Source: Pseudomonas fluorescens
GTDB taxonomy: Bacteria > Pseudomonadota > Gammaproteobacteria > Pseudomonadales > Pseudomonadaceae
NCBI RefSeq assembly: GCF_902497785.1
Contig: NZ_CABVHK010000003.1
Location: 62,001 to 126,000 of the forward strand
Direction: 5' to 3'
Length of the DNA: 64,000 nt
In this document: positions 55,130 to 63,277 of the stretch, in pieces
Layout: every line of letters begins with the position of its first letter
How positions within the stretch are numbered: position 1 is the stretch's first letter
Program-made: the position numbers and the translations under genes
Notes under the pieces: generated by a model
Databases searched by the model: none
What the model saw: the letters and a program-made list of their open reading frames with translations, nothing else
Told to the model about the DNA's origin: nothing

Positions 55130-56167
55130 ATGACGCTTGCAGTCCAGTTCACCAACGTTTCCCGTCTGTTCGGCGAAGTGAAAGCCGTCGACCGGGTTTC
55201 CATCGACATCGAGGACGGCGAGTTCTTTTCCATGCTGGGCCCTTCCGGTTCGGGCAAAACCACCTGTTTGCGCCTGATCGCCGGCTTCGAGCAGCCAAGC
55301 GCCGGTTCGATCCGCATTCATGGCGAAGAAGCCGCCGGGCTGCCGCCGTATGAGCGTGACGTCAACACAGTGTTCCAGGATTACGCGCTGTTCCCGCACA
55401 TGAACGTGCTCGACAACGTGGCCTACGGTTTGAAAGTCAAAGGCGTGGGCAAGGGCGAACGCCAGCAACGCGCCGAAGAGGCCCTCGACATGGTCGCCCT
55501 CGGCGGCTATGGCGAGCGCAAGCCAGTACAACTTTCTGGCGGTCAACGCCAGCGTGTGGCGCTGGCCCGAGCGTTGGTCAATCGCCCTCGAGTGCTGTTG
55601 CTCGACGAACCCCTCGGCGCCCTCGACCTGAAGCTGCGCGAGCAAATGCAAAGTGAGCTGAAGAAGCTGCAACGCCAGCTCGGCATCACGTTCATTTTTG
55701 TCACCCATGACCAGACCGAAGCCCTGTCGATGTCCGACCGCGTGGCGGTGTTCAACAAAGGCCGCATCGAGCAGGTCGACACGCCGCGCAACTTGTACAT
55801 GAAACCCGCGACCACCTTTGTGGCGGAGTTCGTCGGCACCTCCAACGTGATTCGCGGTGAGCTGGCACAACAGCTCAGCGGCACTTCACAACCGTTTTCG
55901 ATTCGCCCGGAGCACGTGCGTTTCGCTGAAGGCCCGTTGGCCAGTCACGAGATCGAAGTCAGTGGCCTGCTCCACGACATCCAGTACCAGGGCAGCGCCA
56001 CCCGCTATGAACTGACACTGGAAAACGGCCAGACCCTGAACATCAGTCAGGCCAACAACCAATGGCTGGACGTCAGCGCGCAGCACCAGACCGGGCAGCG
56101 CATCCGCGCACGCTGGGCGCGGGAAGCGATGATCGCGCTGCACGACACCGTGGCCGGCGGGGTGTGA
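55130..56167 (+). CDS. ABC transporter ATPase, polyamine type (PotA-like)
   Basis: A 345-residue ATPase with Walker A GPSGSGKTT, Q-loop NTVFQDYALFPHMNVLDNV, signature LSGGQRQRVALARAL, Walker B VLLLDEPLGALD and a C-terminal TOBE domain. It powers uptake through the two permeases that follow. One base separates its stop from the next start. Confidence 0.95.
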   Translation: MTLAVQFTNVSRLFGEVKAVDRVSIDIEDGEFFSMLGPSGSGKTTCLRLIAGFEQPSAGSIRIHGEEAAGLPPYERDVNTVFQDYALFPHMNVLDNVAYGLKVKGVGKGERQQRAEEALDMVALGGYGERKPVQLSGGQRQRVALARALVNRPRVLLLDEPLGALDLKLREQMQSELKKLQRQLGITFIFVTHDQTEALSMSDRVAVFNKGRIEQVDTPRNLYMKPATTFVAEFVGTSNVIRGELAQQLSGTSQPFSIRPEHVRFAEGPLASHEIEVSGLLHDIQYQGSATRYELTLENGQTLNISQANNQWLDVSAQHQTGQRIRARWAREAMIALHDTVAGGV

Positions 56168-56168
56168 G

Positions 56169-57116
56169 ATGACCCTCGTGGCTACTTCCCAGACACCGGG
56201 CGGCGACTCGCCGTTGCGCAGGTTTTCCAACCTGTTGTATCGGCGGCCGAGCCTTTACCTGTCGCTGCTGCTGATACCGCCGCTGCTGTGGTTCGGCGCG
56301 ATCTACCTCGGCTCGTTGCTGATGCTGTTGTGGCAAGGTTTCTACACCTTCGATGATTTCACCATGGCGGTCACCCCCGACCTGACCCTGGCGAACTTCG
56401 CAGCGCTGTTCCAGCCGTCGAACTTCGACATCATCCTGCGCACCCTGAGCATGGCCGTCATGGTGTCGATCGCCAGTGCCATCGTCGCGTTCCCGATTGC
56501 GTACTACATGGCGCGCTACACGACCGGCAAGACCAAGGCGTTTTTCTACATCGCGGTGATGATGCCGATGTGGGCAAGTTACATCGTCAAGGCCTATGCC
56601 TGGACCTTGCTGCTGGCCAAGGGCGGCGTGGCGCAATGGTTTGTTCAACACCTCGGACTCGAGCCGGTGTTGCAGTTCGTGCTGGGAATTCCGGGCGTGG
56701 GCGGCAGCACCTTGTCGACCTCGCATCTGGGGCGGTTCATGGTGTTTGTCTACATCTGGCTGCCGTTCATGATCCTGCCGATTCAGGCGGCCCTCGAGCG
56801 TCTGCCGCCCTCCTTGCTGCAAGCGTCTGCAGACCTTGGCGCCAGGCCGCGCCAGACGTTCATGCAGGTGATTCTGCCATTGTCGATTCCAGGCATCGCC
56901 GCCGGCTCGATCTTCACCTTTTCCCTGACCCTGGGCGACTTCATCGTGCCGCAACTGGTGGGCCCGCCGGGGTACTTCGTCGGCAGCATGGTGTACGCCC
57001 AGCAAGGCGCAATCGGCAACATGCCGATGGCCGCGGCGTTCACCCTGGTGCCGATTGTGTTGATCGCTGTTTACCTGACTATCGTCAAACGACTGGGGGC
57101 TTTCGATGCACTCTGA
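56169..57116 (+). CDS. ABC transporter permease 1 (PotB/YdcU-like)
   Basis: A 315-residue inner-membrane permease with six predicted helices and the cytoplasmic EAA loop ([26 protein letters not shown]) that docks the ATPase. It overlaps the next permease gene by 11 bases. Confidence 0.94.
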   Translation: MTLVATSQTPGGDSPLRRFSNLLYRRPSLYLSLLLIPPLLWFGAIYLGSLLMLLWQGFYTFDDFTMAVTPDLTLANFAALFQPSNFDIILRTLSMAVMVSIASAIVAFPIAYYMARYTTGKTKAFFYIAVMMPMWASYIVKAYAWTLLLAKGGVAQWFVQHLGLEPVLQFVLGIPGVGGSTLSTSHLGRFMVFVYIWLPFMILPIQAALERLPPSLLQASADLGARPRQTFMQVILPLSIPGIAAGSIFTFSLTLGDFIVPQLVGPPGYFVGSMVYAQQGAIGNMPMAAAFTLVPIVLIAVYLTIVKRLGAFDAL

Positions 57117-57915
57117 GAAGGCTTCTTTAGGTTTGAAAATCGCTGCCTGGGGCGGGTTGGTGTTTCTGCACTTTCCGATCCTGATCATCTTCCTGTATGC
57201 CTTCAACACCGAAGACACAGCGTTCAGTTTTCCACCCAAGGGCTTCACCCTGAAGTGGATCGGCGTGGCATTTTCGCGGCCGGACGTGCTGGAGGCGATC
57301 AAGCTGTCACTGCAGATCGCCTCCGTCGCGACATTGATTGCACTGGTGCTCGGCACCCTCGCGTCGGCGGCGTTGTACCGGAGGGATTTCTTTGGCAAGC
57401 AAGGCATCTCGCTGATGCTGATTTTGCCGATTGCGTTGCCTGGGATCATCACCGGGATCGCCCTGCTGGCGACGTTCAAGACGCTGGGGATCGAGCCTGG
57501 GATGTTCACCATCATCGTCGGCCACGCGACCTTCTGTGTGGTGATCGTCTACAACAACGTCATCGCTCGTTTGCGCCGCACGTCGCACAGTTTGATCGAA
57601 GCCTCAATGGACCTCGGCGCTGATGGCTGGCAGACCTTTCGCTACATCGTTCTGCCGAATCTGGGGTCGGCATTGCTGGCCGGCGGCATGCTCGCCTTTG
57701 CGCTGTCGTTCGACGAAATCATCGTCACCACGTTCACCGCCGGCCATGAACGCACCTTGCCGCTGTGGCTGCTCAACCAGCTCAGCCGCCCCAGGGACGT
57801 GCCGGTGACCAACGTCGTCGCGATGCTGGTGATGATGGTGACCATGCTGCCGATCCTCGGCGCTTATTACCTGACGCGTGGCGGTGAAAGCGTTGCGGGG
57901 AGTGGCGGGAAGTAA
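57106..57915 (+). CDS. ABC transporter permease 2 (PotC/YdcV-like)
   Basis: A 269-residue permease with six helices and EAA loop ([24 protein letters not shown]). It pairs with the preceding permease. The start lies 11 bases inside the upstream gene, indicating coupled translation. Confidence 0.94.
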   Translation: MHSEKASLGLKIAAWGGLVFLHFPILIIFLYAFNTEDTAFSFPPKGFTLKWIGVAFSRPDVLEAIKLSLQIASVATLIALVLGTLASAALYRRDFFGKQGISLMLILPIALPGIITGIALLATFKTLGIEPGMFTIIVGHATFCVVIVYNNVIARLRRTSHSLIEASMDLGADGWQTFRYIVLPNLGSALLAGGMLAFALSFDEIIVTTFTAGHERTLPLWLLNQLSRPRDVPVTNVVAMLVMMVTMLPILGAYYLTRGGESVAGSGGK

Positions 57916-57928
57916 TGATTAAAGACCG

Positions 57929-58011
57929 GTAGGAGCTGCCGAAGGCTGCGATCTTTTGACTTTTCTTTTGCAGATCAAGATCAAAAGATCGCAGCCTTCG
58001 GCAGCTCCTAC
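57929..58011. repeat. REP doublet, GTAGGAGCTGCC family, inward arms
   Basis: Arms GTAGGAGCTGCCGAAGGCTG and inverted copy around a GATC/TTTT-rich centre, between permease 2 and the second dehydrogenase gene. Confidence 0.92.
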
Positions 58012-58060
58012 GGGGATCCGGTTTCGACAGAAAAATAATAGCTTCGAAGAGGAGATGAAC

Positions 58061-59485
58061 ATGCAGACCCAACTCTTGATCAACGGCCAACTCATCAACG
58101 GCGAAGGCCCCGCCCAACCGGTGTTCAACCCGGCCCTCGGTCGGGTGCTGGTGGAAATCAACGAAGCCAGCGAAGCCCAGGTCGACGCCGCCGTGCGTGC
58201 CGCCGATGCCGCATTCAACGGCTGGTCGCAAACCCCGCCGAAAGAGCGCTCGTTGCTGCTGCTTAAACTCGCCGACGCCATCGAGGCCCACGGCGAAGAG
58301 CTGGCGAAACTCGAATCGGACAACTGTGGCAAACCCTACAGCGCCGCGCTGAACGACGAGATCCCGGCGATTGCCGACGTGTTCCGCTTCTTCGCCGGCG
58401 CCAGCCGTTGCATGAGCGGTTCTGCCGGCGGTGAGTATCTGCCGGGCCACACCTCAATGATCCGTCGCGACCCGGTGGGCGTGATCGCCTCCATCGCGCC
58501 GTGGAACTACCCGTTGATGATGGTCGCCTGGAAAATCGCCCCGGCCCTCGCCGCCGGTAATACCGTGGTGCTCAAGCCGTCGGAACAAACCCCGCTGACC
58601 GCGTTACGGCTGGCCGAACTGGCGTCGGAAATTTTCCCGGCCGGCGTGCTCAACCTGGTGTTCGGTCGTGGTCCTACGGTCGGCAGCCCGCTGGTCACCC
58701 ACCCCAAAGTGCGCATGGTGTCGCTGACCGGTTCCATCGCCACCGGCTCGAACATCATTTCCAGCACCGCCGACAGCGTCAAGCGCATGCACATGGAACT
58801 GGGCGGCAAGGCCCCGGTGATCATCTTCGACGACGCCGACATCGATGCCGCCGTGGAAGGCATCCGCACCTTCGGTTTCTACAACGCCGGCCAGGACTGC
58901 ACCGCCGCCTGCCGCATCTACGCGCAGGCCGGCATCTACGAAAAATTCGTCGAGAAACTCGGCGCGGCGGTCAGCAGCATCAAGTACGGCTTGCAGGATG
59001 ATCCGGCGACCGAGCTCGGCCCGCTGATCACCGCGCAGCATCGTGACCGTGTGGCCGGGTTTGTCGAACGCGCCGTGGCGCAATCGCACATCCGCTTGAT
59101 TACCGGCGGCAAGGCGGTGGAAGGCAATGGCTTCTTCTTCGAGCCGACGGTGCTGGCGGATGCGCAGCAGGACGACGAGATCGTCCGTCGCGAAGTATTC
59201 GGGCCGGTGGTCTCGGTGACGAAATTCAGCGATGAGGCGCAGGTGCTGGGTTGGGCCAACGATTCGGACTACGGCCTGGCCTCGTCGGTGTGGACCGCGG
59301 ATGTCGGTCGCGCGCATCGCCTGTCAGCGCGCTTGCAGTATGGCTGCACCTGGGTGAACACCCACTTCATGCTCGTCAGCGAAATGCCCCATGGCGGTCA
59401 GAAATTGTCCGGCTATGGGAAGGACATGTCGATGTATGGGCTGGAGGACTACACCGTGGTGCGGCATGTGATGTTCAAGCATTAA
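58061..59485 (+). CDS. Aminoaldehyde dehydrogenase, copy 2 (PatD-like)
   Basis: A 474-residue aldehyde dehydrogenase with E246 (MELGGKAP) and C280 ([10 protein letters not shown]). The catalytic pair has the same spacing as in the 52 kb enzyme, and the proteins are similar over nearly their whole length, so the two are probably paralogues. Substrate is likely 4-aminobutanal or a related aminoaldehyde. GAGGAG six bases before 58061 fixes the start; the longer reading frame runs through repeat sequence. Confidence 0.92.
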   Translation: MQTQLLINGQLINGEGPAQPVFNPALGRVLVEINEASEAQVDAAVRAADAAFNGWSQTPPKERSLLLLKLADAIEAHGEELAKLESDNCGKPYSAALNDEIPAIADVFRFFAGASRCMSGSAGGEYLPGHTSMIRRDPVGVIASIAPWNYPLMMVAWKIAPALAAGNTVVLKPSEQTPLTALRLAELASEIFPAGVLNLVFGRGPTVGSPLVTHPKVRMVSLTGSIATGSNIISSTADSVKRMHMELGGKAPVIIFDDADIDAAVEGIRTFGFYNAGQDCTAACRIYAQAGIYEKFVEKLGAAVSSIKYGLQDDPATELGPLITAQHRDRVAGFVERAVAQSHIRLITGGKAVEGNGFFFEPTVLADAQQDDEIVRREVFGPVVSVTKFSDEAQVLGWANDSDYGLASSVWTADVGRAHRLSARLQYGCTWVNTHFMLVSEMPHGGQKLSGYGKDMSMYGLEDYTVVRHVMFKH

Positions 59486-59488
59486 AAG

Positions 59489-59570
59489 CGAAAAGATCGC
59501 AGCCTTCGGCAGCTCCTACGGGATATACGCCGTTCCTGTGTAGGAGCTGCCGCAGGCTGCGATCTTTTCG
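59489..59570. repeat. REP doublet, GTAGGAGCTGCC family, outward arms
   Basis: AAAAGATCGCAGCCTTCGGC...CTCCTAC then GTAGGAG...GGCTGCGATCTTTT, starting three bases after the dehydrogenase stop. Arms are of the two subtypes. Confidence 0.92.
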
Positions 59571-59712
59571 GCAGGCACACGGACGATGTCGGCGATTGAC
59601 CTCAAGGATTCAACACACAACAAAACAATAACCACCGATCCGGGCAGTGCCATCAAGCCCCGCCACGGTTTCGGACATCCGAAATCTGCCGATTTTCCGG
59701 AGCTAACACACC

Positions 59713-61194
59713 ATGACACTACCCGAACTCTCCGCCGCCACTGCCGACAGCGATGCCGAGCAACTGCGCAAGCTGGGTTACACCTCTAACTTCAATCGCA
59801 GCATGAGCCTGTGGGAAAACTTCGCCCTGGGCTTCACTTATCTGTCCCCGGTTGTAGGGGTTTATACCCTCTTCGGCCTGTGCCTCGCCGCCGGTGGGCC
59901 ACCGATGTTCTGGGCCTATTTGCTGGTCGGTTGCGGCCAGTTGCTGGTGTGCCTGATCTTCGGAGAAGTGGTCTCGCAATTCCCGATTTCCGGCGGCGTC
60001 TACCCATGGGCTCGCCGCTTGGTGGGCAAGCGCTGGGCGTGGATGGTCGGCTGGATCTACTCCATCGCCTTGTGCGTGACCATCGCCGCCGTTGCGGTGG
60101 GTGCCGGTCCATACCTCGCGGCAATGATGGGTTTCGAACCGAGCAACAACACCAACATCGTTATCGCCCTGGTACTCACGCTGTTCGCCACGCTGGTCAA
60201 CCTCAGCGGCACCAAAGTGCTGGCGCGGATCGCCATGTTCGGCTTTCTCTGCGAGTTGATCGGCGCGGTGATCGTCGGCGTTTACCTGCTGATTTTCGAA
60301 CGTCATCAACCAATCAGCGTGTTGTTCAACACCTTCGACATCAGCATCAACGGCTCGTATCTGCCAGCCTTCCTCACAGCGTCACTGGCGGGGATGTTCC
60401 TGTACTACGGCTTCGAAGCCTGCGGCGACGTGGCCGAAGAAACACCGAACCCAAGCAAACAAATTCCGGTGGCCATGCGCATGACCATCTACATCGGCGG
60501 CATCGCCGCGATGTTTGCCTGCCTGGCGTTGATTCTGGCAGTACCGGACATGCAAGCGGTGATCAACGGCACCGACAAAGACCCGGTCACCACCATCCTC
60601 AACAACGCCTTCGGCCCGGTCGGTTCGAAAGTGGTGATGGGCGTCGTGATGATTTCCTTCATCTCCTGCGTCATCAGCCTGCAAGCGGCAGCCAGTCGCC
60701 TGCTGTATTCCTACGCTCGAGATGAAATGGTCGTCGGTAGCTCACTGCTGAAAAGGATCTCTCCTACGACCCAGGTTCCGGTCGCGGCACTGTTTGTCTC
60801 CGGTGTCCTGCCGGCGCTGATCATTATTCTGGGCTTCTTCCTGCAAGACGCCGTGGCCACCATCGTAAGCTTCGCGGCAATCGGCATCTACCTCGCCTTC
60901 CAGATGATCGTGCTCGCGGCCCTCTATGCCCGAATGAAAGGCTGGAAACCAAGCGGCAAATTCACCCTCGGCGCCTGGGGCTGGGCGGTGAACATCGGCG
61001 CGCTGGTCTACGGCGTCGCCGCCATCATCAACATGGCCTGGCCGCGCACACCGGATGCCGCGTGGTACATCAACTATGCGATGGTGCTGAGCACGGCGAT
61101 CGTGATTGGGTTGGGGTTGCTTTATATGTGGGTGGCCAAGCCGTATGACCATGGGACGGCGCCGGCGGGGGATGCGTGGAAGGTTAGTCGCTAG
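59713..61194 (+). CDS. APC-family amino acid/amine permease
   Basis: A 493-residue permease with about 12 transmembrane helices and APC-type text (NFALGFTYLSPVVGVYTLFGLCLAAGGPPMFWAY, FPISGGVYPWARRLVGKRWAWMVGWIYSI, YGFEACGDVAEETPNPSKQIP). Placed after the aminoaldehyde dehydrogenase, it might import GABA or putrescine; substrate is inferred. The preceding REP doublet and a 140-base gap suggest a separate promoter or weak read-through. Confidence 0.88.
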   Translation: MTLPELSAATADSDAEQLRKLGYTSNFNRSMSLWENFALGFTYLSPVVGVYTLFGLCLAAGGPPMFWAYLLVGCGQLLVCLIFGEVVSQFPISGGVYPWARRLVGKRWAWMVGWIYSIALCVTIAAVAVGAGPYLAAMMGFEPSNNTNIVIALVLTLFATLVNLSGTKVLARIAMFGFLCELIGAVIVGVYLLIFERHQPISVLFNTFDISINGSYLPAFLTASLAGMFLYYGFEACGDVAEETPNPSKQIPVAMRMTIYIGGIAAMFACLALILAVPDMQAVINGTDKDPVTTILNNAFGPVGSKVVMGVVMISFISCVISLQAAASRLLYSYARDEMVVGSSLLKRISPTTQVPVAALFVSGVLPALIIILGFFLQDAVATIVSFAAIGIYLAFQMIVLAALYARMKGWKPSGKFTLGAWGWAVNIGALVYGVAAIINMAWPRTPDAAWYINYAMVLSTAIVIGLGLLYMWVAKPYDHGTAPAGDAWKVSR

Positions 61195-61378
61195 GGCTGA
61201 TTGCCCCGGGATCCAGTGAGTTCCCGGGGCAAGCGCTACCCACCGAACAGCATTTATCGTCGCCTCGCAGCACAGCCATCAAATCATCCGTACGCCATTT
61301 GATATCCGCTTTGCCCCGCACGGCTTCGAAGCGATCTTGGGTATAAGCATCACGTTTCTCGTCGCCATTTTTGGTCAT
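61184..61378 (-). CDS. Putative small protein
   Basis: A 64-residue hydrophilic protein (MTKNGDEKRDAYTQDRFEAV...WRTDDLMAVLRGDDKCC). The start at 61378 has an excellent ribosome-binding site (GGGAGAAAGGAT). The centre looks like a short helical domain; family unknown. Its end overlaps the permease gene by 11 bases on the other strand. Confidence 0.5.
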   Translation of the reverse strand: MTKNGDEKRDAYTQDRFEAVRGKADIKWRTDDLMAVLRGDDKCCSVGSACPGNSLDPGAISPSD

Positions 61379-61454
61379 CGATCCTTTCTCCCTGTTCAGA
61401 TAGACGTGGCATAGCGACCACAACCAGGTCCAATACTCGTCAAACCGCGGATGC

Positions 61455-61659
61455 TGTTCACTTAAAAAGCGCCGGCACCCACATTTTGTGGCGAGGGGAT
61501 TTAGCGAAACGTCGCACCGTCCCGTTGTGTGGCGAAGCGGTCCCAGCGTCCATTCAAATAGACTGAGCTACCCGGATTTACGACTGCTTCGCAGCCGAAC
61601 GGGGATAAATCCCCTCGCCACAGATTTCTTGTTCGTCTGAAGATTGTTTTAAGTGAACA
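61455..61659. mobile_element. MITE-like element with nested REP doublet
   Basis: Perfect 13-base terminal inverted repeats, TGTTCACTTAAAA (61455-61467) and TTTTAAGTGAACA (61647-61659), flank a REP doublet of the TGTGGCGAGGGGAT type at 61487-61622. Size about 205 bases, no coding sequence. No target-site duplication is obvious, so the mobile nature is inferred. Confidence 0.5.
61487..61622. repeat. REP doublet, TGTGGCGAGGGGAT family, inward arms
   Basis: The left arm TGTGGCGAGGGGATTTAGCG has lost part of the usual TTTATCCCC; the right arm AACGGGGATAAATCCCCTCG is complete. It sits inside the element with 13-base terminal repeats. Confidence 0.85.
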
Positions 61660-61974
61660 ACATTCCGTCGAACCGCGAAGCTTTTGCCGTTAACTCTTAG
61701 GAATTGAATAAATAGCGGAAAAACTGCGACTCAGGTGCCGATTTTCTGCATGCGGTGGAAAAACAGGAAAATCCTACAGACCATGCCTTCTAGCAAAGAC
61801 TCTCATTCCTACGACACGCGGCGTTAGAGAAGACTAGGCGTCGTGAGCGCCTGACCGATAGGCTTTACCCCGTCGCTGCAAATTCCGCGGCCCGGTGTCG
61901 AAGCCGGAACACAATCAATATGGCGCAACCGCGCTCATCTGAGTGGCGGCTCCCTTTCAACTTGGAGTCGAATA
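61660..61974. other. Gene-free region before the Bro-N gene
   Basis: No reading frame with a credible start. I see no clear promoter boxes; the sequence probably contains the promoter of the Bro-N gene, whose ribosome-binding site (TTGGAG) is at the right end. Confidence 0.4.
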
Positions 61975-62481
61975 ATGCACACGCCAAATCCGTCTGAAAT
62001 TCATCCTCATTTCGTTCCCACCGTTTTCCCCCGCCACAATCGCTTTCTCCACACCATCATCCAAGCCAACCAAGCCTCGTTCTGCGTCCAGGACCTGGGA
62101 CGTTTGATGGGTCGCCCGCTGGATCAACGACTCACGCAAAAACGCGATCCCGATCAACGCCGATATGTATGGTTGCTGAGGAACAGCAAACCAGTCGAGG
62201 CACTCATGGTCAGCGAATCAGGAATGTACGCATTGCTGGTCCACCATTTCGTCCCGGAAAATCGAAACCTGCGCCAATGGCTGAGTAACGAAGTGATTCC
62301 TACGCTGCGTGAGTCGACCGCAACATCAGTCGGAAATATTCCGAGCCTGAGTTCGTTGCAATGGGGCGGGCTCTCATTGCCGCTACTGCATTGGCAACAT
62401 TCGGCCTGGATCAAATGGCGGGACATGCCGGATCTGGTGCAGGCGCAGCAACCGTTCCCGGTTATGGGCACCTGCAGTTAG
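61975..62481 (+). CDS. Bro-N domain protein (phage antirepressor-like)
   Basis: A 168-residue protein with a Bro-N type N-terminal domain: FLHTIIQANQASFCVQDLGRLMG, then MVSESGMYALLVHHFVPENRNLRQWLSNEVIPTLRE, which is the typical Bro-N ending. Bro-N domains occur in phage antirepressors and bind DNA. No C-terminal antirepressor domain follows and no other phage gene lies nearby, so it is a lone remnant or a domesticated regulator. The start has GGAG seven bases upstream. Confidence 0.85.
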   Translation: MHTPNPSEIHPHFVPTVFPRHNRFLHTIIQANQASFCVQDLGRLMGRPLDQRLTQKRDPDQRRYVWLLRNSKPVEALMVSESGMYALLVHHFVPENRNLRQWLSNEVIPTLRESTATSVGNIPSLSSLQWGGLSLPLLHWQHSAWIKWRDMPDLVQAQQPFPVMGTCS

Positions 62482-62494
62482 GCATTAGACGCCG

Positions 62495-62596
62495 CTGTAG
62501 GAGCGAGCTTGCTCGCGATGGACTTCTATGCGCCGCGTTGAATCAGAAACCACGCGTTATCGTTGACGACCATCGCGAGCAAGCTTGCTCCTACAG
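62495..62596. repeat. REP doublet, GTAGGAGCGAGC family, inward arms
   Basis: Arms TGTAGGAGCGAGCTTGCTCG and inverted copy GCGAGCAAGCTTGCTCCTAC, 14 bases after the Bro-N stop codon. Confidence 0.92.
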
Positions 62597-62638
62597 TGGG
62601 TGTGCATTTCAAGGTGATTCTTCCATTTAACAAGATCC

Positions 62639-62662
62639 GGCCGTGACACTGATGTCACGGCC
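62639..62662. terminator. Possible terminator hairpin of the 61-codon gene
   Basis: A perfect 9-base-pair stem GGCCGTGAC / GTCACGGCC with a six-base loop, downstream of the minus-strand gene. There is no long T-run on either strand, so termination strength is uncertain. Confidence 0.45.
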
Positions 62663-62668
62663 AAATCA

Positions 62669-62680
62669 ATCACCTCCTTA
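62669..62680 (-). promoter_or_regulatory. Perfect 12-base Shine-Dalgarno sequence fused to a stop codon
   Basis: On the minus strand the sequence is TAAGGAGGTGAT, the exact complement of the last 12 bases of 16S rRNA. Its first three bases are the TAA stop of the 61-codon gene. No convincing gene follows it before the hairpin. Confidence 0.7.
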
Positions 62681-62863
62681 AAACCGCGAAACACTGCGCA
62701 TCGCATCCACCAGATACCGCATCGCAATCCGGTCACTTTCGGACAACTCGCGATACCGCTCCACCAGCTTCAACTCTTCGGAATTAAGCCGACGCCTTCG
62801 CCGCCCAAGACCCAGGCAGGGAAAGATTCCCAACATTTCGGTGATGCCTTGTACTTTCGACAT
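62678..62863 (-). CDS. Small hypothetical protein
   Basis: A 61-residue basic protein: a hydrophobic start, an arginine cluster (GRRRRRLN) and a helical C-terminus (SEELKLVERYRELSESDRIAMRYLVDAMRSV) of the sort seen near the end of small HTH regulators. Function unknown. AGAGGGAC lies about 9 bases before the ATG. Confidence 0.6.
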   Translation of the reverse strand: MSKVQGITEMLGIFPCLGLGRRRRRLNSEELKLVERYRELSESDRIAMRYLVDAMRSVSRF

Positions 62864-63277
62864 GGACGATGTCCCTCTCTACGTCAAAGAAAACTTCAGA
62901 TACCGCATCGCCCTTCTCTTTTTTCAGCCGCTTCCTTGTACCAACTGAATCCTACCGGCCTGAGGGCAGAAACCGGTTATGCCAATAGAATAGGGGCTTC
63001 ACGAGCGCTGAAAAGGGGTTATTAGAGTAATTAGTCGAAAAAAGCAGAAATGCCCTATAAATCAGAAACCACTGTGGGAAACGTTACCGGAAATGTCTTG
63101 TTTCATTGCCGGGCCATTGTCACGCCATCAATCAATTTTGCTCTGCAACCGAACGGTTTAAGCTATTTGGCATCTGTTTAAAGTCCGTCGCGTTTGGCCG
63201 AAGGCATGTCCGAACCTCCATTTCTGATCCAGTACGTGCCAGGAACGGCGCGGGATTGTTCACGACAGGTTGTACTT
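62864..63277. other. Gene-free region before opgD
   Basis: About 410 bases between divergent genes. No reading frame, repeat or hairpin stands out. It should hold the promoters of the 61-codon gene and of opgD, but I cannot pick them out with confidence. Confidence 0.4.

Noticed and set aside
56073..57515. 480-codon minus-strand frame opposite the permease genes
   Set aside because: Shadow; the plus-strand permeases have EAA loops and overlap correctly.
61199..61231. Inverted repeat TTGCCCCGGGA / TCCCGGGGCAA as terminator of the APC permease
   Set aside because: The stem is strong but no T-run follows on either strand and it lies inside the putative small minus-strand gene.
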